The notes beneath the pieces are model-generated. The model was not told where the DNA came from, searched no databases, and was given only the letters and a program-made list of their open reading frames with translations. Below, in pieces: positions 54,501 through 62,990 of a stretch of DNA of 64,000 bases. Position 1 is the stretch's first letter. Each line of letters starts with the position of its first letter. The stretch is from Glossina fuscipes (taxonomy: Eukaryota > Arthropoda > Insecta > Diptera > Glossinidae), in NCBI RefSeq assembly GCF_014805625.2, contig NW_023998414.1, forward strand, positions 40,917,079 through 40,981,078, in the 5' to 3' direction. The position numbers and the translations under genes were made by a program.

Positions 54501-56708
54501 CACACAATTTTATCAATCCTCTAAGTAAATCAATCAAGAGTATTTTTAAATGCAATTAGTACGAAGCAGAGTACGGGTATCGTTCCGTGTACATGCTGTA
54601 AAATCTCATTTTACTAATGTCTTGTGACATTGTGTGTTTAATTTTTTGCATATTTTGAGATCACAAGTGCCATAGTTTATTGATGTACTTATGTTCACGA
54701 GCTATTGGGAGAATGTCGCCAATACATTTGCTCCTGGAGAGCGTATAACTGGAGAAGAAGGGAAAGAGGGAGTAGTGTTCGCTCATGTTCGACTTAAACC
54801 TGTTAATAGTTTGTTTCAGAGACGAGTTAATCCGTTTAAAGAACGATGCGACGCGGTAACGCATGCAATGCGCGGTATACGCGTGACTTTAGGACGAGCT
54901 GGTGAAAATGCAAATTTCTTTTATCTACGTAGAACACTCGTCTTGGGAATACCTATAAATATGCGGAAAACGGTTTACGTTACGGTTATACTCAAGAGTA
55001 TCGCAGTTGTCGGACACAGATCTCTTCAACTAGCAAGCGAGATTGGGACCTTCGTAAAGTCCTGAAGTACTTGAACCTTTCTTTGACAATGTGCATGTAT
55101 GTCCTGCCCAGTCCACAGCATTTGGGCATTTTCATGCCCAGGGCATCCAGAGCTGCCAATTTTTCTACATTGAAGAAGAGAAGGACTGCGTATCATTTAC
55201 ATTCGTTGCGATAAGTAGCACAGCAGCTCTAACTGTGGTTAGATATTTCGGTGAGGTCTTGATTAAGTGTTTGTCTCACTTACAATTCAACTTTGATTTT
55301 GTAGTTCGGTGTGGACGGTGGTGACTATTGCCTGCAGATGCAAAATTTAACTTTCACTTCTTCTATCTGCGATTGTGGTCATTGAAGTCTAAGCCCTGCG
55401 TAGTCGGTCGCATTCAGCTCACACATTTTCTGATACGATTATTGTGTGATAGAAATTATGCTTTCCATGTTCATTAAACGGATCGAGTATAGAGACTGCC
55501 TGCTTTCGGGTTAGCCTCAATAACTTTACTGTCGTAATCAGGCGAGAGGCAATGAGGAAAGAAAGCCATATTGGAGCTCAAGCTATAACTTTCATATCTG
55601 AAAGTTCCTGCCTTATCGGTTATCAATAATTTCGCTCCGAGGAACGCTGCAACTAGCAATTGGAAAGGTGGAATTATGTTATGCCCTTAAATCCTCCGAC
55701 AGGACAAAGGAAACTTTTTTTCTTAATAAAAGCCTCGAGATTATTTTGCAGTTTTATAATTTCTTCTTAACTACTTATGTTTACTTAATTCTAGTGCTTC
55801 AGTCAGTTCGATTAAAGTTTGCTGAAGATTTCTTAGTTACCTGCGCAATTTATTTGCGAATAGTTCCGATTTCGCAACGTATTAAGTTATATTTTTCTCT
55901 GCTAGCAGCTTACATTATATATTTTCTTAATTTTGTTCTTTTGTTCTATTGCTGATTAAGCAAAAAAAAAAAAAAAAAGGAAAAAAAGAACAAAAAAAAA
56001 GCGTTCAAGTTAATTCTTCGGTTAGTCGAAGTTTATTTGTAAAAGAAAGGAGAAAAGATAATGATGAAAATAACTTCATACAGTATTGCAAGGAATGCAA
56101 AGGTTTCATAATTTTTTCATGTTGATGCAATACCCGCTGCCCGCTGCCCGCTGCCCGCTGCCCAACGCTAATGGCCGTGGTTTTACTTAAGAAACGCATA
56201 TTAATATCACATGAGTTCACATAACGAGTTTGCATTCTCAAGGTTTGTTCTCACCATTATTTATTTATTCATTCATTTTTAAATTTTGTCTACCCGCCAA
56301 CGGCGAGAATTGAATTCACTATTCATGAAATTCACGATGTGTGTGTGTGTGTATGTGTTTCTGTGAAGTTTTATCATCAAAAGCGAAAGTAAGCTCATGT
56401 GTCCATCGCTATTCAAGTAACTCTCTCGATAAGATATAAAAAATTATCGTACAAAGGAACTCAAAAGTTGTGGCCTTTTTTCTCAGTCTTCTTAGTAAGG
56501 TTAGTAACGCAATCAAAGCAAAACATATTATGTATAACACATTCTACAAATAGCCCAACTTACGATTGCACAGTCGGGTCGTAACCTATTGATTGGATAA
56601 GTAAGAGGTGTTCCTTTCTCTATTTTTAATATAAATTTAAAATATTTACGTCGGAGAGCTAATCAACATTTGCGGGAAATTGTTTGTTGTTAAATATTAC
56701 CGTATAGT

Positions 56709-56745
<37 letters not shown>

Positions 56746-57783
56746 GTGCACTCATATTGATATACAAATTTAATTCATTTTCAATTTCCGCATATTTTAA
56801 TACCGAATGTTTATGGAAAAAAAAAAAAAAATTTCTTTTTCCGCCACTGGCTATACACTCTCATAATATTTTAACATACATTATGTGAAAATAAGAACGC
56901 TTTGCTCATACAGGATCATCGCGTATCAAAACTACCACTCACTTTAACGAATTTCCCGCACATAACCGTAATTTAAATTTTTTTTCATTGCATTGTTTAA
57001 GGCCTTTAAGGTCAACTGAACGCATATCCCACCTCAGCATACGTGCAATTGCGCTTACATTGCGTTGTTATATTCAATTATACACGTATAAGCAACGCGC
57101 AAACTGTTTTCTATGCTTTTTAATCATAATAAACATCATATTCAGGTTTCGTTTTACTGATATATATGCGTTCTCATTAACACGCGGTAGCCATAAAATT
57201 TACTTGCAAAAAAAAAAAAATATTCTTTTAAAATAAACAGAAAATGAGAGCGAAAAGCTAATATAAAATATGAAGCACATGTACAAGTGAAGCAAGCAGT
57301 CAGCCTGCTGTTAGATGTGCAATGAAATTTTGTTCAATTTTTTTTTTTTTTTTTTTAATTTTTTGTGTTTCTTTTTGTTTTTTGCACTGAACAAAGATTC
57401 GTAACTTGTAACGAATGCACAAAGAAAACGATGTAAAGTGTAATGAAAATTTAAGTATTTCTCAGTACGTAAAGACCATTAATAAGCAAATTTGCAAAAT
57501 ATGTATCATTATGCACTTATGTGCCCTTCGATTGTCTAAAAAATATTAAGCCTATCGTTACGTGAAGCGATAAAATAAATATTTTCCATGAGTAAGTATG
57601 TGAATATGGAAAAAAAAAAAGAAAAGAACATTTAATGTTTGAAGGAGTGTTACGGCTCAATACATTGTTTAGATTCTACAATATATTTGTTGTTATTTCA
57701 TATACATAATGTTAACGCATTAAACTAAGCATAAAAACTGTGCCTGGCGTAACTTTTTACATACTGAAACAATTAAAATGCAT

Positions 57784-57814
<31 letters not shown>

Positions 57815-58181
57815 TCTCTTTTTCAAGTTTAATTACATTTATGTAATAATATGCAAAAAAACGAAAAATGAATAAAAGAAAAAAAAAATTTTTTTTTGCT
57901 TTTTTTTTTTAAATATTCAGTGATGATGAATGAAATGTTAAGCAACAATCAAACTTACGATTGGCGAATGCATTAAGTGGTAGTAGAACCAATAAGCATA
58001 ACATGAACAGCCAAGTGACTTCATTTATATGACATCTGCTAGTGGAACGGTGTTTGAGCTTTTCTGGTCGATCGGCTTGATAGTTGCCATCATTATAATG
58101 CTGGCTGCGGCATTGATGGCTGCGTTGATTTTGCGACCACTGTGTGTATTCTTTCGTTAAATTACTACCAGATGCTGTCAT
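20256..58181 (-). CDS. Tbh: tyramine beta-hydroxylase, complete 8-exon coding sequence
   Basis: Join on the minus strand: 58181-57959, 27814-27456, 27394-27246, 27159-26768, 26485-26319, 25886-25704, 25245-25058, 20556-20256. The exons total 1962 nt and give 653 residues plus TGA; fly Tbh is about 670. The enzyme is a copper, ascorbate-dependent monooxygenase that hydroxylates tyramine to octopamine in the lumen of vesicles of octopaminergic neurons (family knowledge). Seen in the translation: hydrophobic signal-anchor at about 57-73; DOMON domain at about 80-215; Cu2 monooxygenase N-domain at about 225-390 with HHMEVFHC (His296, His297) and LEVHFNNP (His366) as the CuA ligands; C-domain with QLHTHLTG (His445, His447) and DEMCVNY (Met520) as the CuB ligands. 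N-glycosylation sequons occur at 220, 255 and 598. The start is set by an in-frame TAA 9 nt upstream and an AAAATG context. The sequence matches Tbh rather than the MOXD-type paralogues across DOMON and C-terminus. Exon boundaries were placed by hand from splice motifs and homology. Confidence 0.96.
21400..21992 (-). mobile_element. DINE-like repeat copy in Tbh intron 7
   Basis: The head lies at the right: ATAGTCGGCTTTGCCCCACTA near 21960-21980 next to TATAGGGTGTCT. The middle has GGACAGCTGCCCTATATAACG (about 21608-21630), as in DINE-1 internal sequence. The tail lies near 21400-21450. This is the orientation opposite to the copy at 22200. Confidence 0.6.
22200..22515 (+). mobile_element. DINE-like repeat copy in Tbh intron 7
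   Basis: AACAAATTTCATCAAAATAT at about 22337 is followed by the core GACGGACAGACAAGCTTAAA at about 22405, then the tail CCAGAAATGGTA at 22504-22515. The head is degraded. Confidence 0.55.
25058..25245 (-). CDS. Tbh: Tbh coding exon 7: CuB methionine
   Basis: Residues 492-553 plus two bases of Lys554. It starts GDALVTTCYYN after a TATTAAAG acceptor. It has GGFSISDEMCVNYIHYYP with Met520, the CuB thioether ligand in this family, and ends ENYFVYMKK at GTAAGT. The acceptor lacks a long pyrimidine tract but is the only AG that keeps the conserved Pro-Gly-Asp and the phase. Confidence 0.95.
25704..25886 (-). CDS. Tbh: Tbh coding exon 6: CuB histidines
   Basis: Residues 431-491, exactly 61 codons in phase 0. 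It contains IFGSQLHTHLTG with the CuB ligands His445 and His447 (PROSITE Cu2 monooxygenase signature 2 region), then the HFRGADELREVNRDDYYSHH segment. The acceptor is ATTTTAG and the donor is GTAAAT at 25703. Intron 6 (25246-25703) is 458 bp and contains a (CATA)n run at about 25401-25434. Confidence 0.95.
26319..26485 (-). CDS. Tbh: Tbh coding exon 5
   Basis: End of Gly375 to Val430. It starts with LVDSSGMRIK after TTTTATAG and includes the highly conserved MELGLEYTDKMAIPPGQ segment and GYCIAECTE. It ends in phase 0 at a GTAAGT donor (26318). Intron 5 (25887-26318) is 432 bp and shows nothing recognisable. Confidence 0.95.
26669..26726 (+). repeat. (AACC)n tetranucleotide array in Tbh intron 4
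   Basis: About twelve units with minor interruptions. On the minus strand it stays open and reads as repeated Gly-Trp-Leu-Val after exon 4, which is an artefact of reading into the intron. Confidence 0.9.
26768..27159 (-). CDS. Tbh: Tbh coding exon 4: monooxygenase N-domain, CuA site
   Basis: End of Thr244 to Lys374 plus one base of Gly375. It carries HHIVQFEP (280-287), HHMEVFHC (296-303; the PROSITE Cu2 monooxygenase signature 1 pattern) and RLEVHFNNP with His366. These supply the three CuA histidines. The donor is GTAAATA at 26767. The following 282-bp intron (26486-26767) holds a purine-rich tract and an (AACC)n array, which by chance stay open in the exon's frame. Confidence 0.96.
27246..27394 (-). 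CDS. Tbh: Tbh coding exon 3: end of DOMON and linker
   Basis: Residues 195-243 plus two bases of Thr244. It starts EGTMYVMWARGEKDLQLADY after a TTGCAG acceptor and ends at SDKILIPE before a GTGAGT donor. It is separated from exon 2 by a 61-bp intron (27395-27455) and from exon 4 by an 86-bp intron (27160-27245), both of typical fly size. It was missed as an open frame because it is short and has no internal start. Confidence 0.94.
27456..27814 (-). CDS. Tbh: Tbh coding exon 2: DOMON domain
   Basis: Codes the end of Arg75 to His194. It begins after a TTAAATAG acceptor and ends at a GTAAAG donor (27455). It contains LSDTKLHEIYLDNKEIKLSW, then the DOMON beta-sandwich core with FYLGFSKRGDIGDADICFFE and a Cys-Asp-Pro near the end. 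DOMON domains bind haem or sugars in other proteins; in this family the role is structural. A longer open frame continues to 27414, but that part is intron. Confidence 0.95.
28288..28949 (+). mobile_element. DINE-like repeat, near-complete copy (about 660 bp)
   Basis: This is the best preserved copy in the window. The head GACAAGTAGGAAC runs into GACCATTATATACCCTATAC. The core CAGACGGACAGACTTGGATC is at about 28806. The tail is an imperfect palindrome at 28919-28948 (ATACCCTGTTCCAT then ATGGTATAGGGTAT). No protein is encoded. It lies near the 3' end of Tbh intron 1. Confidence 0.65.
29290..29420 (+). mobile_element. DINE-like repeat fragment
   Basis: It has CCCAGACGGACGGACAGTCA at about 29347, then GTTGATACTGATCCCGAATA, matching the core and the TGATCCTGATCAAGAATATA-type segment of DINE-1. 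The boundaries are uncertain. Confidence 0.4.
30430..30677 (+). mobile_element. DINE-like repeat, 3' part
   Basis: The segment order is the same as in the copies at 16437 and 22200. TTTTCAATAGCGTTTGTC is followed by a degraded core (CGCAGATAGACGGCCATATG), TTAGACCGATTCAG and the tail CCTTGCACCACAAGTAAGG. Confidence 0.5.
31747..32216 (-). mobile_element. non-LTR retrotransposon relic, RNase H and C-terminal part
   Basis: Minus-strand frame 32216-31866 contains KKVIITDGLSVVNHIRNAL and IKIFWVPTNDSGPLANERAD. This is the end of the RNase H domain in non-LTR elements (usual form WVPSHxGIxGNExAD; the His is replaced here). A frameshifted neighbour (to about 31747) has CEQNLTIEHLVFEC, the Cys/His tail seen in I- and R1-type ORF2 proteins. 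I found no reverse transcriptase upstream at 32217-32700. It is a truncated, inactive fragment inside Tbh intron 1. Confidence 0.65.
33700..33755 (-). mobile_element. DINE-like repeat, head fragment
   Basis: It reads GATGTAGGGTATTTAGTGGC and TAGTCATTGCCCTACACGAT. This matches the inverted head seen at 35665-35705. Little else of the repeat can be recognised to its left. Confidence 0.35.
35120..35715 (-). mobile_element. DINE-like repeat copy
   Basis: The head at the right reads GTAGGGTATTTGATAGTCGG followed by CCTTGCTTAACTATAACGCT. The body has two similar stretches (TTTGAATCATATGGGCCTAT and TTGGATCACTTAGGCCTATT) about 145 bp apart, so part of it may be tandemly repeated. The left boundary is uncertain. 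Confidence 0.55.
35850..36150 (+). mobile_element. DINE-like repeat copy with 3' hairpin
   Basis: The head reads GGTACAATAGTGGGCCATGA then ATACCCTACGC. TACCAAATGTCATCGAAATA is at about 35984. A perfect 9-bp stem (ATGCGGTAT / ATACCGCAT, loop of 7) lies at 36112-36136. The position and composition match the palindromic tail at 28919-28948. Confidence 0.55.
36555..36591 (+). repeat. (CATA)n microsatellite
   Basis: About nine units. The same motif recurs at 38340-38401 and 25401-25434. Confidence 0.9.
36968..37015 (+). repeat. (TA)n(TG)n compound microsatellite
   Basis: About 12 TA units pass directly into about 10 TG units. Confidence 0.9.
37596..37631 (+). repeat. (CA)n microsatellite
   Basis: About 17 perfect CA units in Tbh intron 1. 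Confidence 0.9.
38191..38401 (+). repeat. (TA)n and (CATA)n arrays
   Basis: A TA-rich run lies at 38191-38224 and a long (CATA)n array with CGTA variants at 38340-38401. Confidence 0.85.
42640..43300 (-). mobile_element. mariner-type transposase relic
   Basis: Reading the minus strand through several frameshifts gives DRPTDQALKK and KIEENPHI near 43250-43180. RNNDPTQSKQFIT follows near 43080, then YACENVVRKGSWTSKGELPQ at about 43040-42985. The last is the mariner segment that follows the first catalytic Asp (usual form YDNxVRKRSWSKxGExxQ). The catalytic Asp motif itself is destroyed. No terminal inverted repeats were identified by eye. It sits in Tbh intron 1. Confidence 0.55.
44714..44751 (+). 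repeat. (CA)n microsatellite
   Basis: CA run with two AA interruptions, followed by a TACATA-rich stretch to about 44860. Confidence 0.85.
45529..45580 (+). repeat. (TA)n microsatellite
   Basis: Interrupted TA run with TGTA variants, followed by a T run. Confidence 0.85.
48524..48564 (+). repeat. (GT)n microsatellite
   Basis: About 18 perfect GT units, then GCGTGTG. Confidence 0.9.
50085..50445 (-). mobile_element. DINE-like repeat copy
   Basis: The inverted core GATCTAAGCTTGTCTGCCCG is at about 50193. AAATTTGGTACACCGACGTG, CCAACGTTATTGAAAATGGC and the head GGAGTACGGTATTTAATGGT follow. The copy is about 360 bp. Confidence 0.6.
51305..52051 (-). mobile_element. DINE-like repeat copy containing the 100-N gap
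   Basis: The inverted tail and core read TTGTAACACCCAGAAGAGCT, then CTGATCGATCTAAGTTTGTC. At the far end, after the gap, the head reads GGCCTTGGCCGACTATAGCA then TTCTTACTTGTT. The gap therefore falls inside one element, where a repeat collapse is likely. Confidence 0.6.
51908..52007. other. assembly gap, 100 N
   Basis: Exactly 100 N, the usual placeholder for a gap of unknown length. It lies within a dispersed repeat in Tbh intron 1, so the stated intron length is approximate. Confidence 0.98.
52990..53075 (-). mobile_element. tRNA-like element, candidate SINE head
   Basis: On the minus strand, TGGCCGTGTAGT (53069-53058) resembles a pol III A box, and GGATTCGATTAC (53019-53008) resembles a B box. 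They lie about 50 nt apart, as in tRNA-derived SINEs. GGCC and GGCC flank the A-box loop as a possible D-stem. The T-stem and acceptor stem do not pair well, so this is not an intact tRNA gene. No poly(A) tail was found. It could be chance. Confidence 0.35.
53700..54302 (-). mobile_element. DINE-like repeat copy
   Basis: It contains GGACGAACGCTATTGAAAAT at about 53719, AAAGTCGTTATATGAAAAAC, and at the right end GGTGTAGAGTACTTAAAAGT, CCGATTATAGTGTTTTCACT and TGTT. The core (left) end is degraded. Confidence 0.55.
56133..56163 (+). repeat. (CCCGCTG)4 heptamer minisatellite
   Basis: Four perfect 7-bp units plus CCC, strikingly GC-rich in AT-rich surroundings. It lies in Tbh intron 1 about 1.8 kb from the donor. 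Confidence 0.9.
56708..56745 (+). repeat. (CA)n(TA)n compound microsatellite
   Basis: A short CA run passes into a TA run. Confidence 0.85.
57959..58181 (-). CDS. Tbh: Tbh coding exon 1: start codon, N-tail and signal-anchor
   Basis: Residues 1-74 plus the first base of codon 75 (Arg). A polar N-tail of about 55 residues, rich in Ser, Gln and His, is followed by the hydrophobic stretch WLFMLCLLVLLPLNAFA. It ends in AN at a GTAAGT donor (57958-57953). The N-tail is not conserved with Drosophila by eye, but the end of the exon (AFxNR across the junction) is. TAA sits in frame 9 nt before the ATG. The exon lies among long A/T homopolymers, so small assembly errors here would be easy to miss. 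Confidence 0.88.
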
Positions 58182-61100
58182 TTTTATTTAGTTTTTCTTC
58201 TCAACTTTTTTTTTCCTTTTTTTTTTTTTTATGTGTTTTTCTAAAGAGAAACTAAACACATCTATTGCTATTGTTTAGCTTGTTTATTCGAGAGACGAGG
58301 AAGTAGAATTTAAGTCACTGTTATATCCTGTTATGTAAGAAGAGCATTAACAAATTTATTAACAGCTACGTTGATTGATTACTCGATCAAATGAATATTT
58401 AAGTCACTCTTGCTTATGCAGATTAGCGCGGTATGATATAAGTAAACTAGTTTTGTGGTTCATCTTGCAAAATCGATCACACATTTTTAAACCTATGCCA
58501 CCCATGCGACTCGCTTGCGCTACGAAGATCGAGAGGAATATTGGAATATTATTACGAATAGGGTTTTTTTTTCCCCCCCACCAAGTTCCCATCAGGTTGG
58601 ATGTAAGTTTCATTCATACATCCCACAAGGATACAACAGGATGCATCAAATTTTCAAATACATAAAAATAATCCTCAGAAAATGCACCACTGCCGGCCTG
58701 TTAAAGTCACAATTGCACAGGATTTTTCTCTTCATTCCTTTCCATTCACGTCAAGTTTGCAAATATTTGCTTCATCTTGTAATTAGATATTAAACGAAAA
58801 CTCATACGATATATGGAAGGGTAACGAATTGAAATCAAAATGTTTATAATTTTTTCCTTCGTATGCTTTACGATCTCCTCTGCGTGTTTGTACTTTGAGG
58901 CAAGGGGAAATGTCCATCTTAAACCTCTCATTAATTTATGGTTACAAATTTCACAACAACGACGCAAAGTTTCATTTGGCTTCTAAGCATGCATTTGCTA
59001 AGGACTAAACTCATTAAAATTTCTTTACATAAATAAAAGAAAGCGAAAATGAAAATAAAAAACATGAAAACCCTATGCTAACTTTTATTATTCACTTTTC
59101 TCTTCTCAAATACAATTTAAACATTCTGACATTCTGACGATATATTATGAAGAGAGAATTATATAAGAAATTCCGTTTTGCTTCGACACTAATCTCAAGT
59201 GGATACTTCTTCAATTACTAAACGGCTTTCTATCGTTTTCAATGATATGGATCTAGAACAACTAAAAGCATTTTAAGGCAGACGGTAAGCGTCAGGATAC
59301 CCTGAACACTTTTATTAAACTCAATTCAATTTCATAAACGATAGGATTGATTATTGAAAAAAAGTTGCGTCCTTTGTCCAATTAGATATTTTCGCGGATG
59401 TTTCAGTTGCCTTAACTCTACGATGGATACTTTCGCTAACGAATTTATTAACATTTTTGCCCGATCTTATTAGAAGAGTATGCACGATAATGGAGATGTG
59501 GAAACGGAGACATGTTTTAAGTGTTGCGACAAACCGTTCAATAGAAAAGACTTGTATCGTGTTAGAGAACTGTTGGATGGATTGGATAATTCTTTTGGGG
59601 GAGACTTATCTGCTTATCTGCTTCCGATATACCAAACAATTCTAATCAGGCTACCTTTAATATTTCTTGTACCTAATATAATACTAAGGAAATAAGGTCA
59701 AAATACATCTTAGGCGTATACCAAGTGTGCCAAGTTAGCCTCAGTATAAATACAGCGTAATTTTTTAAATCTTTCAAAAAGGAGTTTAGTAAATTTAATG
59801 TATGTTCGTGAACTACGCATCGGAGCCACCATGAGCAGTATATACTCATTGAGCATATATGAAAACTAATTTGCTTGTATGCCTTACCCTACGCCTATGT
59901 CTATCTCGGGCTATTTGAATTTTATGTAGGAATGTAACTTGAATTTTAATTTTTTTTTTGGGCGACTCAGTTTATTTATAAAATTTTTAAATGACTCTAA
60001 ACGTTTCCTTACCATTTTTTAGTAGCGTACATATAAATAATAACCGTTTTATCATATTCTGTGGCTGTGCCTCTGCTTATTTCTGATACATTGTGCGAGT
60101 AAGGGTATCTTTTGCATAGATTATATTACACTTGTTAATATCGATTTTTGTATGAAATGTTTTAAAAGTGTGCAATGCGTACAAATATGCTCGAGAAACC
60201 TCGTAAACAATGTAAACCCCATTAATTCCCACGAACAGCGGCAGGCGGACTTCACAATCTAATCTATATAGTATTTGCATATTCACTCATTTGCTTTCCC
60301 ATTGAATTCATTACTCATATTATAGAACTAAATCTCATTTCTATACGAATTTAGCAAAAGAATTTCAAAATCAAAAATCTACTTTTAATTATCGATATAG
60401 TTAGTAATGCTTATATTTTATTATTGTGCATACTCTTCGCATATATAATCTTAGATGTGCACAATTCCTTAATTATGCTAGATTAGGTGGGCTATGTCCT
60501 TCAGTCCTCAAGTACGCTCGATTAAATGTACCTTAGACATCTTTAGAGCACATAAGTATGTAAGTATGTTATAAAAAGACAAGAGTTTATATACAACTAT
60601 GTATTTGTTTACGATCAATGTCTCCATTTTTTTGTGATTTTTGATTTTTTTTTTGTTAAATCTACCGATAGGCATGCTCCATTTATATATGTTAACTAAA
60701 TACATCTATAGCTAGCATCTATATATAGCGGTTAATCGGTTTCACATGAAATCCTATAGATCGAACATTAAAAAATGTTCCCACGGAAAAGGGATAGAAA
60801 AATGACAAGCATTTTACTTTCTTCAAGTATTTATTGAGTATAAGACATAACATAAACACTAAAAACTTTCGCTTAACAAAATATAAAAGTAAGAATGGAG
60901 TTAACTTGACCTAACCTATCCCATCGCTAGCACTTTTTTTTTTTTGCAGACTTATTACGATATATCGACTTCATCTCAGCCCATTTGACTCGTTTGAAAT
61001 TTCTGAATAAGAAAGCCGATATCTACCTTTATATATTATGGATTGCTTTTCAATGATTTAAGGCAGCAAATAGTGCAAAAGTCCATTCCATGTTTTCTGC

Positions 61101-61984
61101 GATAAGCCCCTTTTCCCTATTTCTAGATGTGAGTGCAATTTGATGGATCATTTTTGTGAATCGTCACGGATAGGAAAATTTTGAAATTTGGTGACATGCA
61201 TGCGCTGATCGATTGAGAATATAAATTTCAAGATGGGCATGTACTCGCCGCGCCCACACTGCAGAAGACACTAAAACAAGCTTAGAAACAATGACAATGT
61301 TTCCCAATTTTCATCTATAATTTTCGATACCGTGAATAGATTTCTTTGAAAAGATTGCTATTCAAATGTTCGCCAGGGAATCCTTCAAGTGCCGGACGAA
61401 AACAGTCCCGATAGTTATACGCCCACGACTAACAACACATCCATTTCCCATTTTCGATTTTTCGTTTATTGTAAGACACATTAACGTGTTCCTCATTCAA
61501 TTACAACTAATTTGGAAATGAATTCATCCGGCCTCCGGAACACTTTCCCGTCGGTGTTCAATAAAGCAATTAAATTCTATAAAAGCATCTGCATACGAAA
61601 ACTTCATTTGCTCTTCGATGGGAAACGGATTCAATGACCTACACGATCAAAATTATCGCAGATAGCTTCAAGCGGTAACATCTTCACCGCCTTCATCTCT
61701 TTTAATCGCTCCGACCGCTTTGGCGATATTAACGCATCGTAACTAAATCCCGATTCCGATTTCAATCATTTCTGAAAATGACGTATGACAAGGGTGAACG
61801 TCCCTTAAATGCAATTGCCCGTCTAGGCCTAATAGCATTCCATCACGTATACTCAAGTCATGCTTTGAGGAAGTACGTAGTCTTATCTCAACCATTTTTA
61901 ATGTTTCTTTGAAAATATATGTTTTCCTCTTGTGTTTGAAGAGTAGCTTCCACTTCATAAATGTGAAAGCCGACATCTGGTCGA
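58182..61984. other. Tbh upstream flank and possible promoter region
   Basis: No gene is recognised. On the minus strand a TTTCTCTTTAG at 58252-58241 could be a splice acceptor for a non-coding first exon, but there is no independent support. No TATA box and initiator pair could be assigned. A T run lies at 60645-60655 and another near 60937. Confidence 0.45.
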
Positions 61985-62990
61985 GAAGTGTAGAAACTTT
62001 CCCAGATTGTGTGTCTTACCTAAATTTCTTGAACGTATTGCTACTCAGCAATTAGTTTTCACTATCAAGTTGTGTATTCCTTCATTCCGGCACGGCTTCC
62101 TTAAAGGAGAATGAACCGTTACGAATGTCTTAAACATTTCGCAACAGATCATCCAGGGTTCTGTTTAACTTCATCATCTCGGATGAATTTCCCGTGACGT
62201 TTAGCGTCACTCAAGGCAGCCACTTAAGGTCCATTTTATTTATTCTATACATTAATCATCTCCACTCTATGATTAAATCCAGCCATATCCCAATCTACGC
62301 TGGCGATATTAAACAGTTTTCTTCCTTCGCCTTGGAAATGCAATCGTATCAGCTTCAAATTGACTTAAATAATTTGGTTACACGGTGCTCATTAAATCTG
62401 ATGAAATTAAATTTAAAAAAAATGCAAGAAGCTTTCTTTCTCATTAAAGAATTCATTCAATACTGAGTATTTCATTGATTCACATAAGCTGGACAAGGTT
62501 GATTCCTTCATCGCTGTAGAGGTTCTATTCGACGAAAGATTACGTTTTAATTTGTACACTGAACTCTCTTCAGGTAAAGTTAGGTCCATGCTAGGTTTCA
62601 TTACGAGCTCTTTCAAAGAGCTTCATGCTTAGTTAGCCCAATACTCGAGTGCGTAGATTCAATTGAATTTGTTCAAAAGCAATTCTTTGCTCTCTTCAAG
62701 TAAAGTTAGGTCGGCGTTCGGTTTCATTAGACGGTGATCCACAGAGGTGAGGGATACTTACGTTACAAAAAGGCTATACATGTGCTTAGTTATATCAATA
62801 CTTGAGTATGCCTCTGTTGTGTGGTCTCCTTCCTGTAGGTTTTATTAAATTTGTTTAAAAGCAATTCTTGCTGGTTGCTGCTTGGATTGGGACCCCCTTG
62901 TCTCTCTCTGCCCGCTTATGGAAATAGGTTGCTCCTGTTATCCTTATCGTCGCTTGAGAAGCATTAATGTATTCTTGGTGTTTCCTTGTT
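61985..62990 (+). mobile_element. Jockey-like LINE relic, reverse transcriptase region
   Basis: The longest open piece is 62194-62466. It reads VTQGSHLRSILFILYINHLH, then PIYAGDIKQFSS and NLVTRCSLNLMKLNLKK. This is the reverse transcriptase palm of a Jockey-type non-LTR retrotransposon. The usual YADD is YAGD here, so a catalytic aspartate is lost. Upstream (61985-62105) lies the LPKFLERIATQQL-type segment with stops. Downstream the C-terminal segment appears twice: VRSMLGFITSSFKEL at about 62578 and VRSAFGFIRR followed by LVISILEYASVVWSPS at about 62700-62840. It is a dead copy. Confidence 0.8.

Larger units (their letters stand above)
27815..57958 (-). other. Tbh: Tbh intron 1, 30,144 bp
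   Basis: Bounded by GTAAGT at the donor and AAATAG at the acceptor, phase 1. It holds no convincing nested gene on either strand. What I could recognise in it is listed separately: DINE-like repeats, a non-LTR RNase H relic, a mariner relic, a tRNA-like element, microsatellites and one 100-N gap. The rest is AT-rich with only short, compositionally biased open frames. Long first introns in neuronal genes commonly hold enhancers, but no specific site can be named from the sequence. Confidence 0.85.

Noticed and set aside
54691..55065. 124-codon open frame, plus strand
   Set aside because: No recognisable motif, and the overlapping opposite strand is also open. No splice context. It is likely chance in intron 1.
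58375..58793. Two overlapping open frames just upstream of Tbh, plus strand
   Set aside because: No similarity recognised, and no start context or splice sites that would tie them into a gene.
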